In this document: piece by piece, positions 1 to 11,545 of the stretch | How positions within the stretch are numbered: the first letter of the stretch is position 1 | Layout: every line of letters begins with the position of its first letter | From: Mytilisepta virgata | Taxonomy: Eukaryota; Mollusca; Bivalvia; Mytilida; Mytilidae | Length of the DNA: 64,000 bases | NCBI GenBank assembly: GCA_028015205.1 | Contig: CM051514.1 | Location: forward strand, 22,460,150-22,524,149 | Direction: 5' to 3' | Notes under the pieces: generated by a model | What the model saw: only the letters and a program-made list of their open reading frames with translations | What the model was told of the DNA's origin: nothing | The model's database searches: none | Position numbers and translations under genes: made by a program

Positions 1-79
1 TTTATTCTATAGCATGCATTTTTTATCTTTTGCCTCCAAAGTACCTTTATCATTATTGTGCCTTACTTGAAGCAGGCTA

Positions 80-960
80 TATGTTGAACAAAGAGAGTAT
101 CAGTAAAGAGTGAACGACTTCTACAGTATTTTGTATTGATGGTTCCATCTCTATATGGAGAAAGTTATTTAACAATCAACTTTCATTCCATTCTGCATTG
201 CCAGAGACTGTTCGCAAGTTAGAACCACTGTGGTGTACCTCTTGGTTTGCGTTTGAGTCTACAAATGGTGATTTATTGAAATTATTTCATGGAACAAAAT
301 ATATAGACATTCAGATAAAATATGCAGTTCACATTTTTCAGACACTGCCTTCCTTATCCACAGTAGTTGATGTTACTTCTCCAGCATACTCATTGATTCA
401 ATCATTGTTGAAAACCTCAAAATGTAGAAAGGCCATCTTGTCACTTCAAACATATGGAGTTGGATACAAAAAGAATATTGACAATTCTTTTAGACTTCAA
501 TTGTGAAATTTGTTAAATCGACCATTTGGGGACTTGATGTTTTATAAAAGAGCAATACTGAGAGGAACTATGTACCAATCAATGGATTACTCAAGAGTGA
601 CTAGTAGAAATTCTTTTACTGTGAAATTTATGGATAAATCTAGAAATGTGGCATTCGGATTTGTCGTTGCTTTTTTGTAGAAGACAATGCTGAAAAAAAT
701 GTAATGGGGCATATTTTAAAATAGAAAAATGCAGAAATTGATATCTTTAAATCAAATCATGAATCTATCAATGCAGATGAACATATAAATGCAAATGTTA
801 TGGATATATCCTTACGTTTTATGCATTTTATGAAGAATGTGGATGATGGTGTGGAAGAATGCATAACTTTTGCTCATGACATTCTTGCTTTGTGTGTATG
901 TGTTAATCTTCAAGGCAATATTGTAGCTGTAGAGGAAACATACCATCAAGAAATAAATTT
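80..960 (+). pseudogene. CACTA/EnSpm-like transposase C-terminal fragment
   Basis: The frame at 198-506 reads LPETVRKLEPLWCTSWFAFE, then NGDLLKLFHGTKYIDIQI and AVHIFQTLPSL. In animal and plant CACTA-like elements the C-terminal region after the Tnp2 transposase (DUF4218-like) has HLPETV..LGPLW..S.F.FE..NG.L...FHGT with the same spacing. Upstream bases read as a frameshifted continuation and downstream ones (to about 960) as NSFTVKFMDKS and VNLQGNIVAVEE in broken frames. Stops and shifts show it is dead. Family call is from recall of the motif pattern. Confidence 0.6.
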
Positions 961-1589
961 ATGAGTTTGATATGGGACATGTTTCGGAAATTTAAGGAAA
1001 TGCACTGTCCTTCTTTAAATCCCACATGCACAACATTTATGTATGTGTTTTTATTAATACATTTAAGTTATTGGTTGTTGCTTTGGAAGTATTACATTCT
1101 CATTTGTTTACATTTTTGGATTTTTGTTTCATTTTCGACTTTGAGCGGAACTCATCAATCGTTCGATGAAAGATGCATATCTTATGCAGCAAAATTAATA
1201 TCTTTGATTACTATTACAGTGTTCTACAAATCTTCAGTAAATACGATACTACGTACATGCATTTCAAATCATTAAGATGTTACCAAGGATCCCTCTGGGT
1301 TTTGTTTCATTGACACATATTCCATATTCTTACATTTTCATAGGTATAAACTATGATCTACAATTTATATAAGTGGAAAATAGTATATAAATACATGCAC
1401 ATGTATAATAAATATATCACATTAAGTGAGATGGATATTTGTAATGGCCAAGAAAGGATATGGTAGACAAATCTTAACATATTCCACAGATGTACATGAC
1501 AAAATTTCAAGCAATTACAAAAAAAATCAATTTCAATGATATTAATCATCTTGAAGTTTCAATGAGGCCTTCAACAACTGTCTTAATAT
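961..1589. other. Intergenic, nothing recognised
   Basis: AT-rich sequence with short open frames on both strands that resemble nothing I know. It may be further decayed transposon sequence, as it abuts the transposase fragment. Confidence 0.5.
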
Positions 1590-1723
1590 AGATTCTCCTT
1601 CAGGTACGAGTGAGTTATGGAATTTCTCCACCCGAGATAGTTAAATTTTCTATTTTAAATCTAAAATTTAACTATTAAGGGTGAAGAAATTCCATAACTC
1701 ACGAGTACATTGAAGGAGAATCT
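1590..1723. repeat. Long hairpin (fold-back element), 134 bp
   Basis: Two arms of about 45 bases pair almost perfectly: AGATTCTCCTTCA... at 1590 and ...TGAAGGAGAATCT ending 1723, sharing GTGAGTTATGGAATTTCT. The interior (AGTTAAATTTT/AAAATTTAACT) also pairs. It looks like a small fold-back MITE. Confidence 0.8.
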
Positions 1724-2026
1724 GTTTCTCCTATGATTTTCGACAAAAACCTCGAGAAAATGTCGTTGCTATGTAGTTTGTTTACATGGACGTCACTTCG
1801 GGACTTCTCTAGTTTATCGTTCCAATAATTGTATAAAAAACGGCGGCAATTACCACGTAGAAATGTAATTAGCGGGAAATGGTTAAAGATATTTTGTTGT
1901 TTTATCCCACCGATTAAACACGTCAAGAATAGGAGAAAACATGTTACATGTAAGACCTTTTATACTAATTATAATATAAAGAATTGTAATACTACATGTA
2001 TGTATGCCTATTACATTGTAACAACG

Positions 2027-2270
2027 AACTGCCTCGGTGGTCTTGCGGTATCATGCTCACTTCGAGTACAGAAGGTCGTGGTTTCGATCCCCAGACGAGA
2101 CAAACCAAAGACCTTAAATTGGAATTTGCCGCTTCTCGAGCACGCGGCATCTAGGAGTAAGATTAGAGCAAGGATCAACTTGTCGGCTCGGTGTCCGTAT
2201 AATGTATCTGTGTGGGGTTATACGTCTTCACGCGGACCGCGCATTTGTTTTCCTATTACAGAAGTCATGA
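2027..2270 (+). repeat. tRNA-headed SINE, family B, 5' portion
   Basis: Starts GCCTCGGTGGTCTTGCGGTA with a tRNA-like A-box region, then GTGGTTTCGATCCCCAG (B box). The body CAAACCAAAGACCTTAAATT recurs at 25722. The same family's 3' part is at 2672-2830. Confidence 0.65.
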
Positions 2271-2671
2271 AATAATAGGCTGCCATTAAGTCTGTACGTT
2301 TCGTTGAAACGTGGGAGATGGCTCAAAACGATCGCCATACACTGGCACATATCCAGTTAAAATTTCGGGGTGTGAAGTCAGTCTACTTTTTCCGTAATTT
2401 GAGAAATCACGAGCCATGGTAAAAAAGTCTCCTTCCGCAAAGTAAAATGTACCTCTTTCATGCTTTCAATGTAGAATAAAAATCTTCTTGGTTTTATTTA
2501 TTCAATTTTTTCAATATTTCTATGTCAAATGCCTCAGGTAAATACACTTTTAAAACAACACTAGTTATTCAGTTATCATGGTTGGTTTTGTTACAGTAGG
2601 TCCATATATTATGGTGCAATTATATTTTTTTAATGGACTTCTTTCGTATCCCTCAGGTCAAAGTTCATTGC

Positions 2672-2830
2672 AGGTCTTGAACCAGTTACCTCGTGAGCGA
2701 GCACGTTAAAATCCAGCTCGGAGTGTCGGTCTAGTACAAAGCAGGGATCATATTCATTTTCATATCAACCTGTTCCTGATATGCTCCTGGTTGCCACTGA
2801 ACGTTAAACAATAATTCATCCATCCATCCA
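2672..2830 (+). repeat. SINE family B, 3' portion
   Basis: Contains GAGCGAGCACGTTAAAATCC, GTCTAGTACAAAGCAGGGAT, CTGATATGCTCCTGGTTGCC and a CATCCATCCATCCA tail, matching 25853-25985 and the split copy at 61.7/62.15 kb. Confidence 0.7.
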
Positions 2831-3135
2831 TTGTAGCAACATAATACATGTATCTAGCATTTAAGTTAACAAACAAGTAACGGATAATACATTTCTGGAA
2901 TTAAAGTTTATGGCTAAATGCTAGATAATAAGCCATTCAATCTGAGTTAACAACTATCTAACAAATAACAATATTTGGTATTTTAAGCTCACAAACAAGT
3001 AACGGATAATACAATTCTGGAAAAGTTAATGTATAACAACCAAACAACTTTTTTCTAAGATAACAAATAACTATTGAATATCAAATATTAGATAATCAAT
3101 GGATAAGTCTAATCTAACAAATAGGTAATGAATAA
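2831..3135. repeat. AT-rich stretch with short direct repeats
   Basis: AACAAACAAGTAACGGATAA is followed by TACATTTCTGG near 2869 and recurs near 2992 as CAAACAAGTAACGGATAATA with CAATTCTGG. No gene is seen. Confidence 0.5.
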
Positions 3136-3478
3136 GGGACGAGATCAAAAGTTCAATTTAGGATGCAAAAACTTAATTCACATAGTTTTTTCACTGACCC
3201 CCACCCCCCCCCCCCCTTCTGAACTTAATTTGGGAAAAATTGATTGACCAATATGGGCATATGCTTTGAGAGTATACTTTTTGTATCATGGGTCCTGTTT
3301 TTCCTCGACAATATATGTTTGTTCTGTATATTGACTTGGACATCACTTGAATCCGTATTTTTCAATCCTAAAATCGATGTCGGTTAACAAAACTTGCGCC
3401 GATTTTTACCCCCTCCCCCCACCCCCAAACTATTTGAATTAAGTTTTTTATCCTACATTGAACTTTTGATCTCGTCCC
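3136..3478. mobile_element. MITE with about 40-bp terminal inverted repeats
   Basis: Begins GGGACGAGATCAAAAGTTCA at 3136 and ends TGAACTTTTGATCTCGTCCC at 3478; the pairing continues inward through AGGAT and ACTTAATTC. It carries C-rich tracts just inside each arm. No coding capacity, so a non-autonomous DNA element. Confidence 0.8.
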
Positions 3479-3793
3479 GAAGTTTGTTAAATTTGATAGA
3501 AAGTTATCTCTTTGTTATCCATTAAATTGATAATAGACATAATTATTATACTGTTTTTATTACGCAATTATTTTTTTTATTATTTGTAATTTCTTTGGCT
3601 TTATTTCTATCTTGGGTAGCAAATATCGTTAGTACAACATCTTGTTTTGATTAAGCCTTTAATTGTCATTTTGTAAATATTAATCAAATCTTATACAAAC
3701 GATATCGATGATCTTGTGTTCATTACACTTCAAAGTAAATCTGTTGCATAATAGAAACATGTTTTATATTTAACTTTTGAGTTTGAACGCTTT

Positions 3794-4335
3794 TTACCAA
3801 CAATAACTCAATAAATGTGGAACATCTAACTTCTTCTGTTTTTCCTTATGAAACCAATCAAGGAAGTCTGCGTCATATGAGTAAAGGAACAAGTCGGCCA
3901 AGGGTGGCTCCCAATTAATGCCTATAAGAATGTCAATAGTCTGTTGGAAAATGCGTCCACCAAACTGAACAAATATGTTGTCGATCAAAAATTCAATCAT
4001 CAGGACAATCTCGTCCTCTGTATATTTTTTGTTAGACTTAGAGTGGTTTTTAACAAAATATGATTTAGCTCTACCAATGACAAGGTATGTATATCTGATG
4101 TTGCCATTTTTATTTTGAAAGCATCGATGGATTAAATCTTTCAACTTCTTCAGTTATGAGCCAGAAATGGTGGTATAGAGGGTAGAGAAATCAAATGGTG
4201 TATGCTGTAACGGACTGAAATGGACCGAGATCGTAAAATACCCTTTAGGTCTTTGGAGTTCTTCAATATCCACATTTGATTGATACCGCTTCTTGAATAG
4301 CTTGTTTCACAATAACTTTGGAGGCTAGTTTTCAC
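3794..4335 (-). pseudogene. Reverse transcriptase fragment, Penelope-like (suspected)
   Basis: Minus-strand frames 4150-4335 and 3794-4144 read CETSYSRSGINQMWILKNSK, then DLIHRCFQNKNGNIRYTYLV, KSYFVKNHSKSNKKYTEDEI, EFLIDNIFVQFGGRIFQQT and PPLADLFLYSYDADF. This order belongs to a retroelement RT common in aquatic invertebrates, where the motif is GIPMGTNCAPLLADLFLYSY. Here it reads ILIGINWEPPLADLF, so the active-site loop is damaged, a stop and frameshift split the two frames, and the YIDD half is missing. Confidence 0.6.
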
Positions 4336-4370
4336 AGACAGCTGTTAAAATAGAAGTTAGAAGTTGAGAC

Positions 4371-6151
4371 AATGGTTTGGTAGAACATTTGGCAGATCTA
4401 CCTATAAAGCCTTGTTATTTGTTATGCCAAAAAATGACTTACATCTCCCCGTCTTTCCACCAACAATAGGGTAAGCACAAGGGATATAGTTACAATACTG
4501 TTGTCAAGTCATTAAAGTGGCATTTTTTGGAATTAATATTGATTCACTCATAGGGTCGTTGCATCCTTGAAATGTACATGTTTAAAATTTACAAAATTCG
4601 ACGCAACAAAAATATGTAACTGTTGCAATATTGTGCCCACAAGCAATATATCGAAGCACTCACCAAACATCAATAAAAAATATTCAACACCGAGATATCT
4701 CAAATTACAACAAATTCCTTAATTTAATGTAAAATCCAATGACACAAGACACATCTTTCGAAACAATATGATTCTTTTCGTTTGACATGAACATGATGCT
4801 GAATATTGATGACAGTCCTTAATAAATACATGTATATTGTACTTTTTACTTCAATTTATCTAAATCTGTTTGGCATTTAAACTAGAGACTTTATAACAAG
4901 AAAACGGAGACAAAATAGAAGGGAAATACAAAACAAAACCATCGATCCAAAAACAATAGCTGGTGACATTAGGTGCTCCAGAAGAACAAACATGTCCTGT
5001 TTTATTGGTCTGATATTGACAAGGTAAGCCTCTTCTACTACCAAATAAATTTACCTTTTATGATTTGTCGAGTTTCTGCTATCATAAAGGGAGATAATTA
5101 AACCAACAGTTATTCTGGTAAGAATTTTTTAAGACCTGTAGGTGTGGCTTTTTTTCACAGTCCATTCCTATCTAATGTAAGTAAATTAAAGAGGATTTAT
5201 GAACTTGATAGATCCACCGGTGTACCTCTAAGACATTTATGAAGTTACAATTTTGTTTTAAGTACTGTTACAGAAATTACCAGTATGTAGCAAAATTCAA
5301 AAATAATAGAAAAACTAAGGGTTCATTCCTTGTATGGTGCATGGTAGATCTCCTTAGCTGAAATTTGGCTTCCTATTTCGGTATTTTTGGGTACGAGTAC
5401 TTCTTCTTTAAAATAAGTTTGGTTTTTGGTCTTCCAAATGTTTCGGTTTTAATGCTCCTGATGAGAGGTAATATCCAGTAAAAGTGAGGGAGGTTAGTGT
5501 GTTCATCCCGTAGTTACATATATCGATATAGTAATGCGCCGCAAAAATACGGTTGTCAAGTAAATTGTGACTTTTATCTCCTTAACAAGATAATACTGTA
5601 CTTACAAAAACAAAATTTCATTTTCTAGTATAGTATTATTTTTAGGAAATTGTTTTTCCTATCCCGGGGAGCTCCAAAATGCTAGTGAGCTTAGAAATAG
5701 AAAGAGCAAACGCAAAATCTGGTCATAGCTACGACTCTAACACTAAAATGTTTGCGTGTATCTAAAGATTCATTCAACCAAATTCTCCGAGCAAAAAAGA
5801 AAAAAAAAAAACACAGAAAAGAGAATACATAGTTATTTATAACAAATTAATTTGAATAAACAAACATGTGTATTATCAGAAATTGTTTAACATACATGTC
5901 AAATACTTATTTTCATTGATTACAAATAGGATACGTTCATTAAATCCATCATTGTCTTTCTTCCAATTCAGAGCTCTGGAAATCCGACTTCAGCCGAAAG
6001 AGTAATCACAACGTTCTATTCGTTCAGATACTTATCACCAATTTCCTTTTATATTCATATCTGTACCAAAACATTAACTTAATTCCACATTCATCAAAAT
6101 GCAGTAATTGATGTAGAAATTATTAAATAATCTAATGTTTTATACATTATT
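4371..6151. other. Intergenic, no gene recognised
   Basis: AT-rich, no sustained coding signal and no repeat boundaries that I can define. Confidence 0.5.
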
Positions 6152-6529
6152 TCAATAATCGTCATCTCGCTTGTTATTCAGGGAGCGAGAAAACATCTTA
6201 AATACAATTTTACATGTAGAGAGAATCAAAATCATTACAACTATACCAAGCACTGCAAGTTTTATAAGACCAAACTCCCTAAACAGGAAACTTTCTTCAT
6301 ATTTATCCTCAGAAATCGTACTATTCGTTAAACTTTCGTTACTGTTCCGGTAATCTACGTTACTATCTTGTAACACAGTTATGTTCGAGGTATTTGTATT
6401 TGAGTAATCGATCATACTATTATTCAGTATCTGAAATACGGTATCGTGTACAGTCATATCGTCAGATGATATTGTAGACTCGCTCAGTTCAGTGTTTTTT
6501 GTTGATTGTCTGGCATAACAAGATGGCAT
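6152..6529 (-). CDS. Possible small single-pass membrane protein, 125 aa
   Basis: Open from ATG (6529) to TGA (6152). The first two thirds is S/T/N-rich with five N-x-S/T sequons (NNS, NTS, NIT, NES, NST). A hydrophobic segment LIKLAVLGIVVMILILS near residues 90-106 is followed by a basic tail (KMFSRSLNNKR). There is no signal peptide at this ATG, so if real it may be the last exon of a longer type I membrane protein, or the start may be wrong. I do not recognise a family. The length in this AT-rich setting and the orderly ectodomain-TM-basic layout favour a gene, not proof. Confidence 0.35.
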   Translation of the reverse strand: MPSCYARQSTKNTELSESTISSDDMTVHDTVFQILNNSMIDYSNTNTSNITVLQDSNVDYRNSNESLTNSTISEDKYEESFLFREFGLIKLAVLGIVVMILILSTCKIVFKMFSRSLNNKRDDDY

Positions 6530-6734
6530 AGTCTCATAATCTTGTATTCAGGTCTGTTTTTTCATTTGCATTGAGTTGCAGCTGATAAAATATTCCCTAC
6601 AAAATAGGATTGTAATTACACATGAGATAACCCTTTGAAAGGTCTTCCAACAAAAACATATGTTTCTTAAAACAGCAAGTTGGGGTTAGTATCTTAAAAT
6701 ATATGGTAGCAGCAAACTACTTCATTTAAGTGTT

Positions 6735-6990
6735 GGGGCTCGGTGGCCGAGTGGTCCAGGTAGTTCGTAATGACTACTATTGCTCACTAGCCTGTCAACA
6801 CTGAGGTTGTGAGTTCGAATCTCACCTGTGGCGGGGTGTGTTCGACTCCGATCTAGATTGCCAATTTTCCTACCGAAGGTCGGTAGTTCTCTCCAGGTAC
6901 TCTGGCTTCCTCCACCAATAAAAACTGGCCGCAGCTAAATAGCCAAATGTGCTGAAAACGGCGTAAACCCCCACCTAAAACAAAACAAAC
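6735..6990 (+). repeat. tRNA-headed SINE, family A, copy 1
   Basis: Starts GGGGCTCGGTGGCCGAGTGG (A box TGGCCGAGTGGTC at 6744) and GAGTTCGAATC (B box, 6811). The body TACCGAAGGTCGGTAGTTCT, CTTCCTCCACCAATAAAAAC and AAACGGCGTAAACCCC recurs in every family A copy in the window. Confidence 0.85.
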
Positions 6991-7539
6991 TTTAAAGTAC
7001 TTGGTAATGGTAAAAGACATAGCGAAAAATGCGAATGTGGGAATGGTTGTTCCTTCGAACAGTAGGCAGTATAGATTTGTTGAACGTAAAAGTTTTTGGT
7101 GTCCGTTAATTTTATAATTTGTAATCCAGATCTGACAAACATATTTTATGGAGCTTTGGTGTACCGAAATATTGAGCTCGTCAGTGACAACAATACTACG
7201 CCTTTTCTCTTTTTTCTGCGTCGTTTTGCAGGATATTATTAATATTATCGTGACCCATCCCGTGAGGTCTATGATGAAAGACTAAAAAAGGTTCTGAACA
7301 CTTTTATACAAATAAGTTCCAAACATAAAATCAAAAATGAAGAATCGATTTTAGACCAATTACCTAAAGTGAAAATTTCCAAAACTTTTGGGTGAAACTT
7401 TTTTAGATAATTGTAGCACGAAAAAGTAAAGACAAAAACAACAAACAAAATACAATTTCCAGTTTTAAAGACGAACCCAAGAAAGGAATATTAGACATAA
7501 TAAAAATGAATTGTTTCTTGGATATGCTTATTCAAGATT

Positions 7540-7659
7540 AAGGAATGTATCCAATAGGTTATACGATATAACCTGGTTTGAGTCGGTTTATCAATACCGT
7601 AAACTGACCCAAACCAGGTTATTGAAGTATAACCTGTTCAAAAATTAGATACATTCCTT
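7540..7659. mobile_element. Fold-back MITE, 120 bp
   Basis: AAGGAATGTATC (7540) pairs with GATACATTCCTT (7659), and most of the interior pairs too (AATAGGTTATAC / GTATAACCTGTT; TAACCTGGTTTG / CAAACCAGGTTA around 7570-7620). Possible TA target duplication. Confidence 0.8.
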
Positions 7660-8884
7660 ATAATTTAATTTCAAAACAGAAGTACAACGATTCCTCGATT
7701 AAAGCATCAAAAATAACATGGGACTATTTGAATTTACAAATGGCGGTACAACCAATGTTGCTCTATCCTGTTCAGCCAATCAAAATGCAGCATTCAAATC
7801 AAATTAAATTATTGTTGTGTAAATACATTTTCCTGTTAAAACGAACACAAGTTTCTGAATATTGGAATACTAAAAATATCACAGACGACGAGTCAACAAC
7901 AGCATGCACGATCTTTCTGTTTGATAATATTTTCAGAATTGACTTTCATCTCAATACCTATGAGATAAATAACACTGATCAATTATAATAAAATTTCAAA
8001 GTAAAATATCATTTGGTATAGAATAATTTTCTGATTACAAGAGCAATGAACTGGCTTTTCCAATGACAAAGAAATGTTGTCGATATTAAGTGTAAGCAAA
8101 TAACGTGAAATTATTTGTGAAGTGCTGTTTATTTTGCGTCAATCTTTGACTACGTGTTTTTGTTTAATAATTAGTTACCGGTTCTGTCTAAGACATATTC
8201 CTCCATTAATGTTGAAATAGACGAAATATGCAATAGTGGATTGTATAATTTTTTCATTCCTCGTTAAAAAAATGTTTCAAGGCAACAAACATGCACGGAT
8301 TTGTTTTGGCAGAAGTATGATGATGATAATTTTTGTATCTTTTTTTTTTTTTTTTTTTTTGGCTGAACAGCCAACTCTCAACGTATTAGAAATTAATATT
8401 TCGAATTTTTTAGGTATTACGGTATATGCTGCTTAAGAGTAAATGACATGATAACGTCTGCTAAAAGTAGGGTATTGACTTCCTTCATGCAAGAAGACGT
8501 TACCCAGATCATGGCTATTCCGTTTGATTTTATTTATTTAATTATTGGTATTTGCTTTCCAAAGTTTTTCAAATCATTAATACGGAAACGCACATTGTAC
8601 GGAAGGGATATTTTTGTTTCATTGTACGGAAGGGAATTTACTTTTCTCATTATTCAATCCTCCAACATTTTTATTTTGGACTGTTTAGACATGCAACGAT
8701 TTTTTTAAATATGGAAACACGTTTTTACCAGAATTTTATATCTTGACATGTTCTAATGTTTTGAGATTTTTTAAAATCAAAATTACACACCAATGACTCA
8801 TCAGAATACGAATATTTTTTTTATCCAAAATATAAGCTCAGATAGGGCATATATACAAATAATAAAATCATATATGAAAAATCC
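7660..8884. other. Intergenic, no gene recognised
   Basis: AT-rich with a poly-T run at about 8339-8360. A degenerate repeat (GGAAGGGATATTTTTGTTTC, then GGAAGGGAATTTA) sits near 8600. No supported gene. Confidence 0.45.
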
Positions 8885-9250
8885 AAATAAACAACAAAAT
8901 GGATAACAGGAAAGATCAACAATGACATACCAATCAAACAACGTCACCCAACTGACAGAACCCCAGACAAAAAATATAACACAACAAAGCACAAAACTCA
9001 AACATAAACTCCACAGAGACTTATGATAGTCTGACTTGGTACAGACACAGTGGTGGGGTTAAACCGGTTTTATGGGTACCCAAACCCCACCCCCCTCCCT
9101 CCTCATCTATCCTGACATTCTGGTGTATAACAGATACTATAAAATCCAATACAGTATGATTACATATACCAACAGGGTAACCGCTTGCTAGAACTGCAAA
9201 CATTGGTTGAACGGTACATAAATTAGATAGCAGGGTCAGAATGTGTCAGC
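8885..9250 (+). repeat. Interspersed repeat, family C, copy 1
   Basis: AAATAAACAACAAAATGGAT... through AACTGACAGAACCCCAGACA, GTGGTGGGGTTAAACC, GAACGGTACATA and TAGATAGCAGGGTCAGAA. The same block in the same orientation is at 33299-33640. Confidence 0.75.
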
Positions 9251-10140
9251 CATAGAGTAGTACAATGTACATATTACATCTATTTTCTAATTTCAAATGA
9301 ATCATGAATATGGTGGCTTTTTTTGTTAATATCAATTTTTTGAAAACGTTGTGAAAGTCCTTTGATATGGGGTCTTTGTTAAGGATTATTTTTATTTCTG
9401 CATTCAATTAAAAAAATTGTTTCTTCCAACTAACGTCGAATTGTTTCGTTTCTGTCTTGAATTTATTTGAATCAATGTATAAACGTCAGGAAATTATACT
9501 CAGCATTATATCAATTCATACAATTTTCATAAATATAAAAATAATTATAATATCCAAGACGTATTAAAACATATGTCTGAAGAGTTAAATACCAATAGTA
9601 CAGTGAACTGCATTTCCGGAGTCAAAGAACGACATGTTTATTATCATAATGAACGTGATTCTATCTTGCCGTCTCTAACTACAAACATTGTGAATAGCAA
9701 CAAATGGATCCATGAAAGACTAATGTTTCTTCAATCAATAAAGCTGTTTATCTATGCGATCCATGATATTAAGTAAAAATGCATCATTTAACAAGTCATT
9801 TTCGGAATACTGATACTGATCTTTTTCAGTGTGCATGTAATATTGTCAGAACTTAAGCATATATTTTTGTAATATCATATAATTTTACCATGTATCTGAT
9901 TCTATTTCAGCGCTAGGCAGGTCATATCATGAAGGTTGTTGTTTTCCTATAAAGCTTTGTTTTTACTGGGACAATCAAAACAGGGGAAAGACAGGCTAAA
10001 ATAAATTTTCATGAAACGCAATATTCTGGACGAGGAGTACTGAACAATGAAATATTGTTGAACGTATACATGCCTAGTTATATCTCTCATGCATTTTAAC
10101 TAACTAGGTTACATTTTCACATTATTCTGCTTTAATCAAA
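9251..10140. other. Intergenic with one unrecognised short ORF
   Basis: A 67-codon frame at 9573-9776 begins MSEELNTNSTVNC. It has no recognised family and no splice context I trust. Otherwise AT-rich sequence. Confidence 0.4.
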
Positions 10141-10153
10141 GTCCCAGGAGTGT

Positions 10154-10422
10154 TTGTTTAGTTTGTTTAGTTAGGGTTTTACGCCGTTTTCAGCACATTT
10201 GGCGATTTCGCGGCGGCCAGTTTTTATTGGTGGAGGGAGCCGGAGTCCCCGGAGAGAACCACCGACCTTCGGTAGGAAAATTTGCAATCCTTCTCAATTT
10301 AGATGGGAATCCAACACACCCCGCCACAGGTGAGATTCGAACTCACAACCCCAGTGTTGACAGGCTAGTGATCATTAGTAGTCATGACGAACTACATAGA
10401 CCACTCGGCCACCGAGGCCCCC
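10154..10422 (-). repeat. SINE family A, copy 2, with 13-bp target duplication
   Basis: Reverse complement of the family A consensus: AGGGTTTTACGCCGTTTTCA at the left, GGCCACCGAGGCCCCC at the right. GTCCCAGGAGTGT lies on both sides (10141-10153 and 10423-10435), a perfect target-site duplication that marks a reverse-transcription insertion. Confidence 0.92.
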
Positions 10423-10722
10423 GTCCCAGGAGTGTGATTCGGTGTAATATTATTCCATATTCTTGTTGAGGACACACGGGTATAGATGAAAATTCGATCT
10501 GAAATAATTTCAATTTCTTTTACATGTTTCATAGCCATGATTTTTTCCAGAGCAGCTTTCGCAACCGATATCAGTGTGTCTAAACATTTTACATGGGACC
10601 TACCTCATCCAATCATATTCCCCAAATTTTTGAATAATTCAGCATATTGTAAAAAATTTACCATAAGTGTAAGGATTTATATGGAGATGTGTTGATATAT
10701 TAATTTCATTACTTTTTATTAA

Positions 10723-11545
10723 ACAAAACTTGGAAGCAAGGGTCCTCTTTCAGAATTGTATCCGATGACGCCCGCCCGTCATCTAAGATGGCGGTCAGAG
10801 CCGAAAATAGTTTAACAAAGGACACACGAAATTTTCTTACAGATATTCTTGTCTGAAACCACTAAACCAATTGTAACAAAACTTGACAACAATGGTCCTT
10901 AGTTGGTCCTCTTTCAGAAATATATCAAATGACCCTGCCCATTATCCGGAATGGCCGCCATAGCCGAACATAGTATAACATAGGACCCTATGGGAAATTT
11001 ACTTAAAGATCTTCTTGTCTGAAACCACTGGGTCAATTGGAACAAAACTTGGCATCAATGGTCCTCAGATGGTCCTCGTTCAGAATTGTATCCGATGACA
11101 CAGCACGTCATCCAGGATGGCCATCAGAGCCGAAAATAGTTTAACATAGGGACCTCTGGAAAATTTACTTAAGATCTTCTTGTCTGAAACCACTAGGCCA
11201 ATTTGAACAAAACTTGGCAGCAATGGTCGTTAGGTGGCCCTCTTTCAGAATTAATTCCGATGACCCAGCCCGTCATCCAAGATGGCCTCCAGGGCCGAAC
11301 ATAGTTTATCACTGCTCTGTGCGAAATTTACTAAAAGATCTTCTTGTCTGAAACCACTGGCACAATTGGAACAAATCTTGGCAGCAATGGTCCTCTGTCA
11401 GAATTATATCCGATGACCCTGTCCGCCATTGAAGATGGCTGCCAGAGTGCAACATAGTTTAGCATAGGACCTAATGGAGAACATCACTGAAAGATCTTGT
11501 TTGAAACCAGTGAGCCGGTTGGAATTTGACAGCAATGTTCCATGC
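10723..11545 (+). repeat. Tandem array, about 153-166 bp unit, 5 copies
   Basis: Units start ACAAAACTTGG at about 10723, 10876, 11042, 11207 and 11371. Each has GGTCCTCTTTCAGAATT..., GATGACCC.GCCCGTCATC, AAGATGGC..CAGAGCCGAA and TCTTGTCTGAAACCACT. Copies differ by a few percent to about 20%, so the array is old. Confidence 0.9.

Noticed and set aside
6735..6840. Apparent tRNA gene with A and B boxes
   Set aside because: Followed by the conserved SINE body, present in many copies, and the cloverleaf is imperfect; it is a SINE head, not a tRNA gene.
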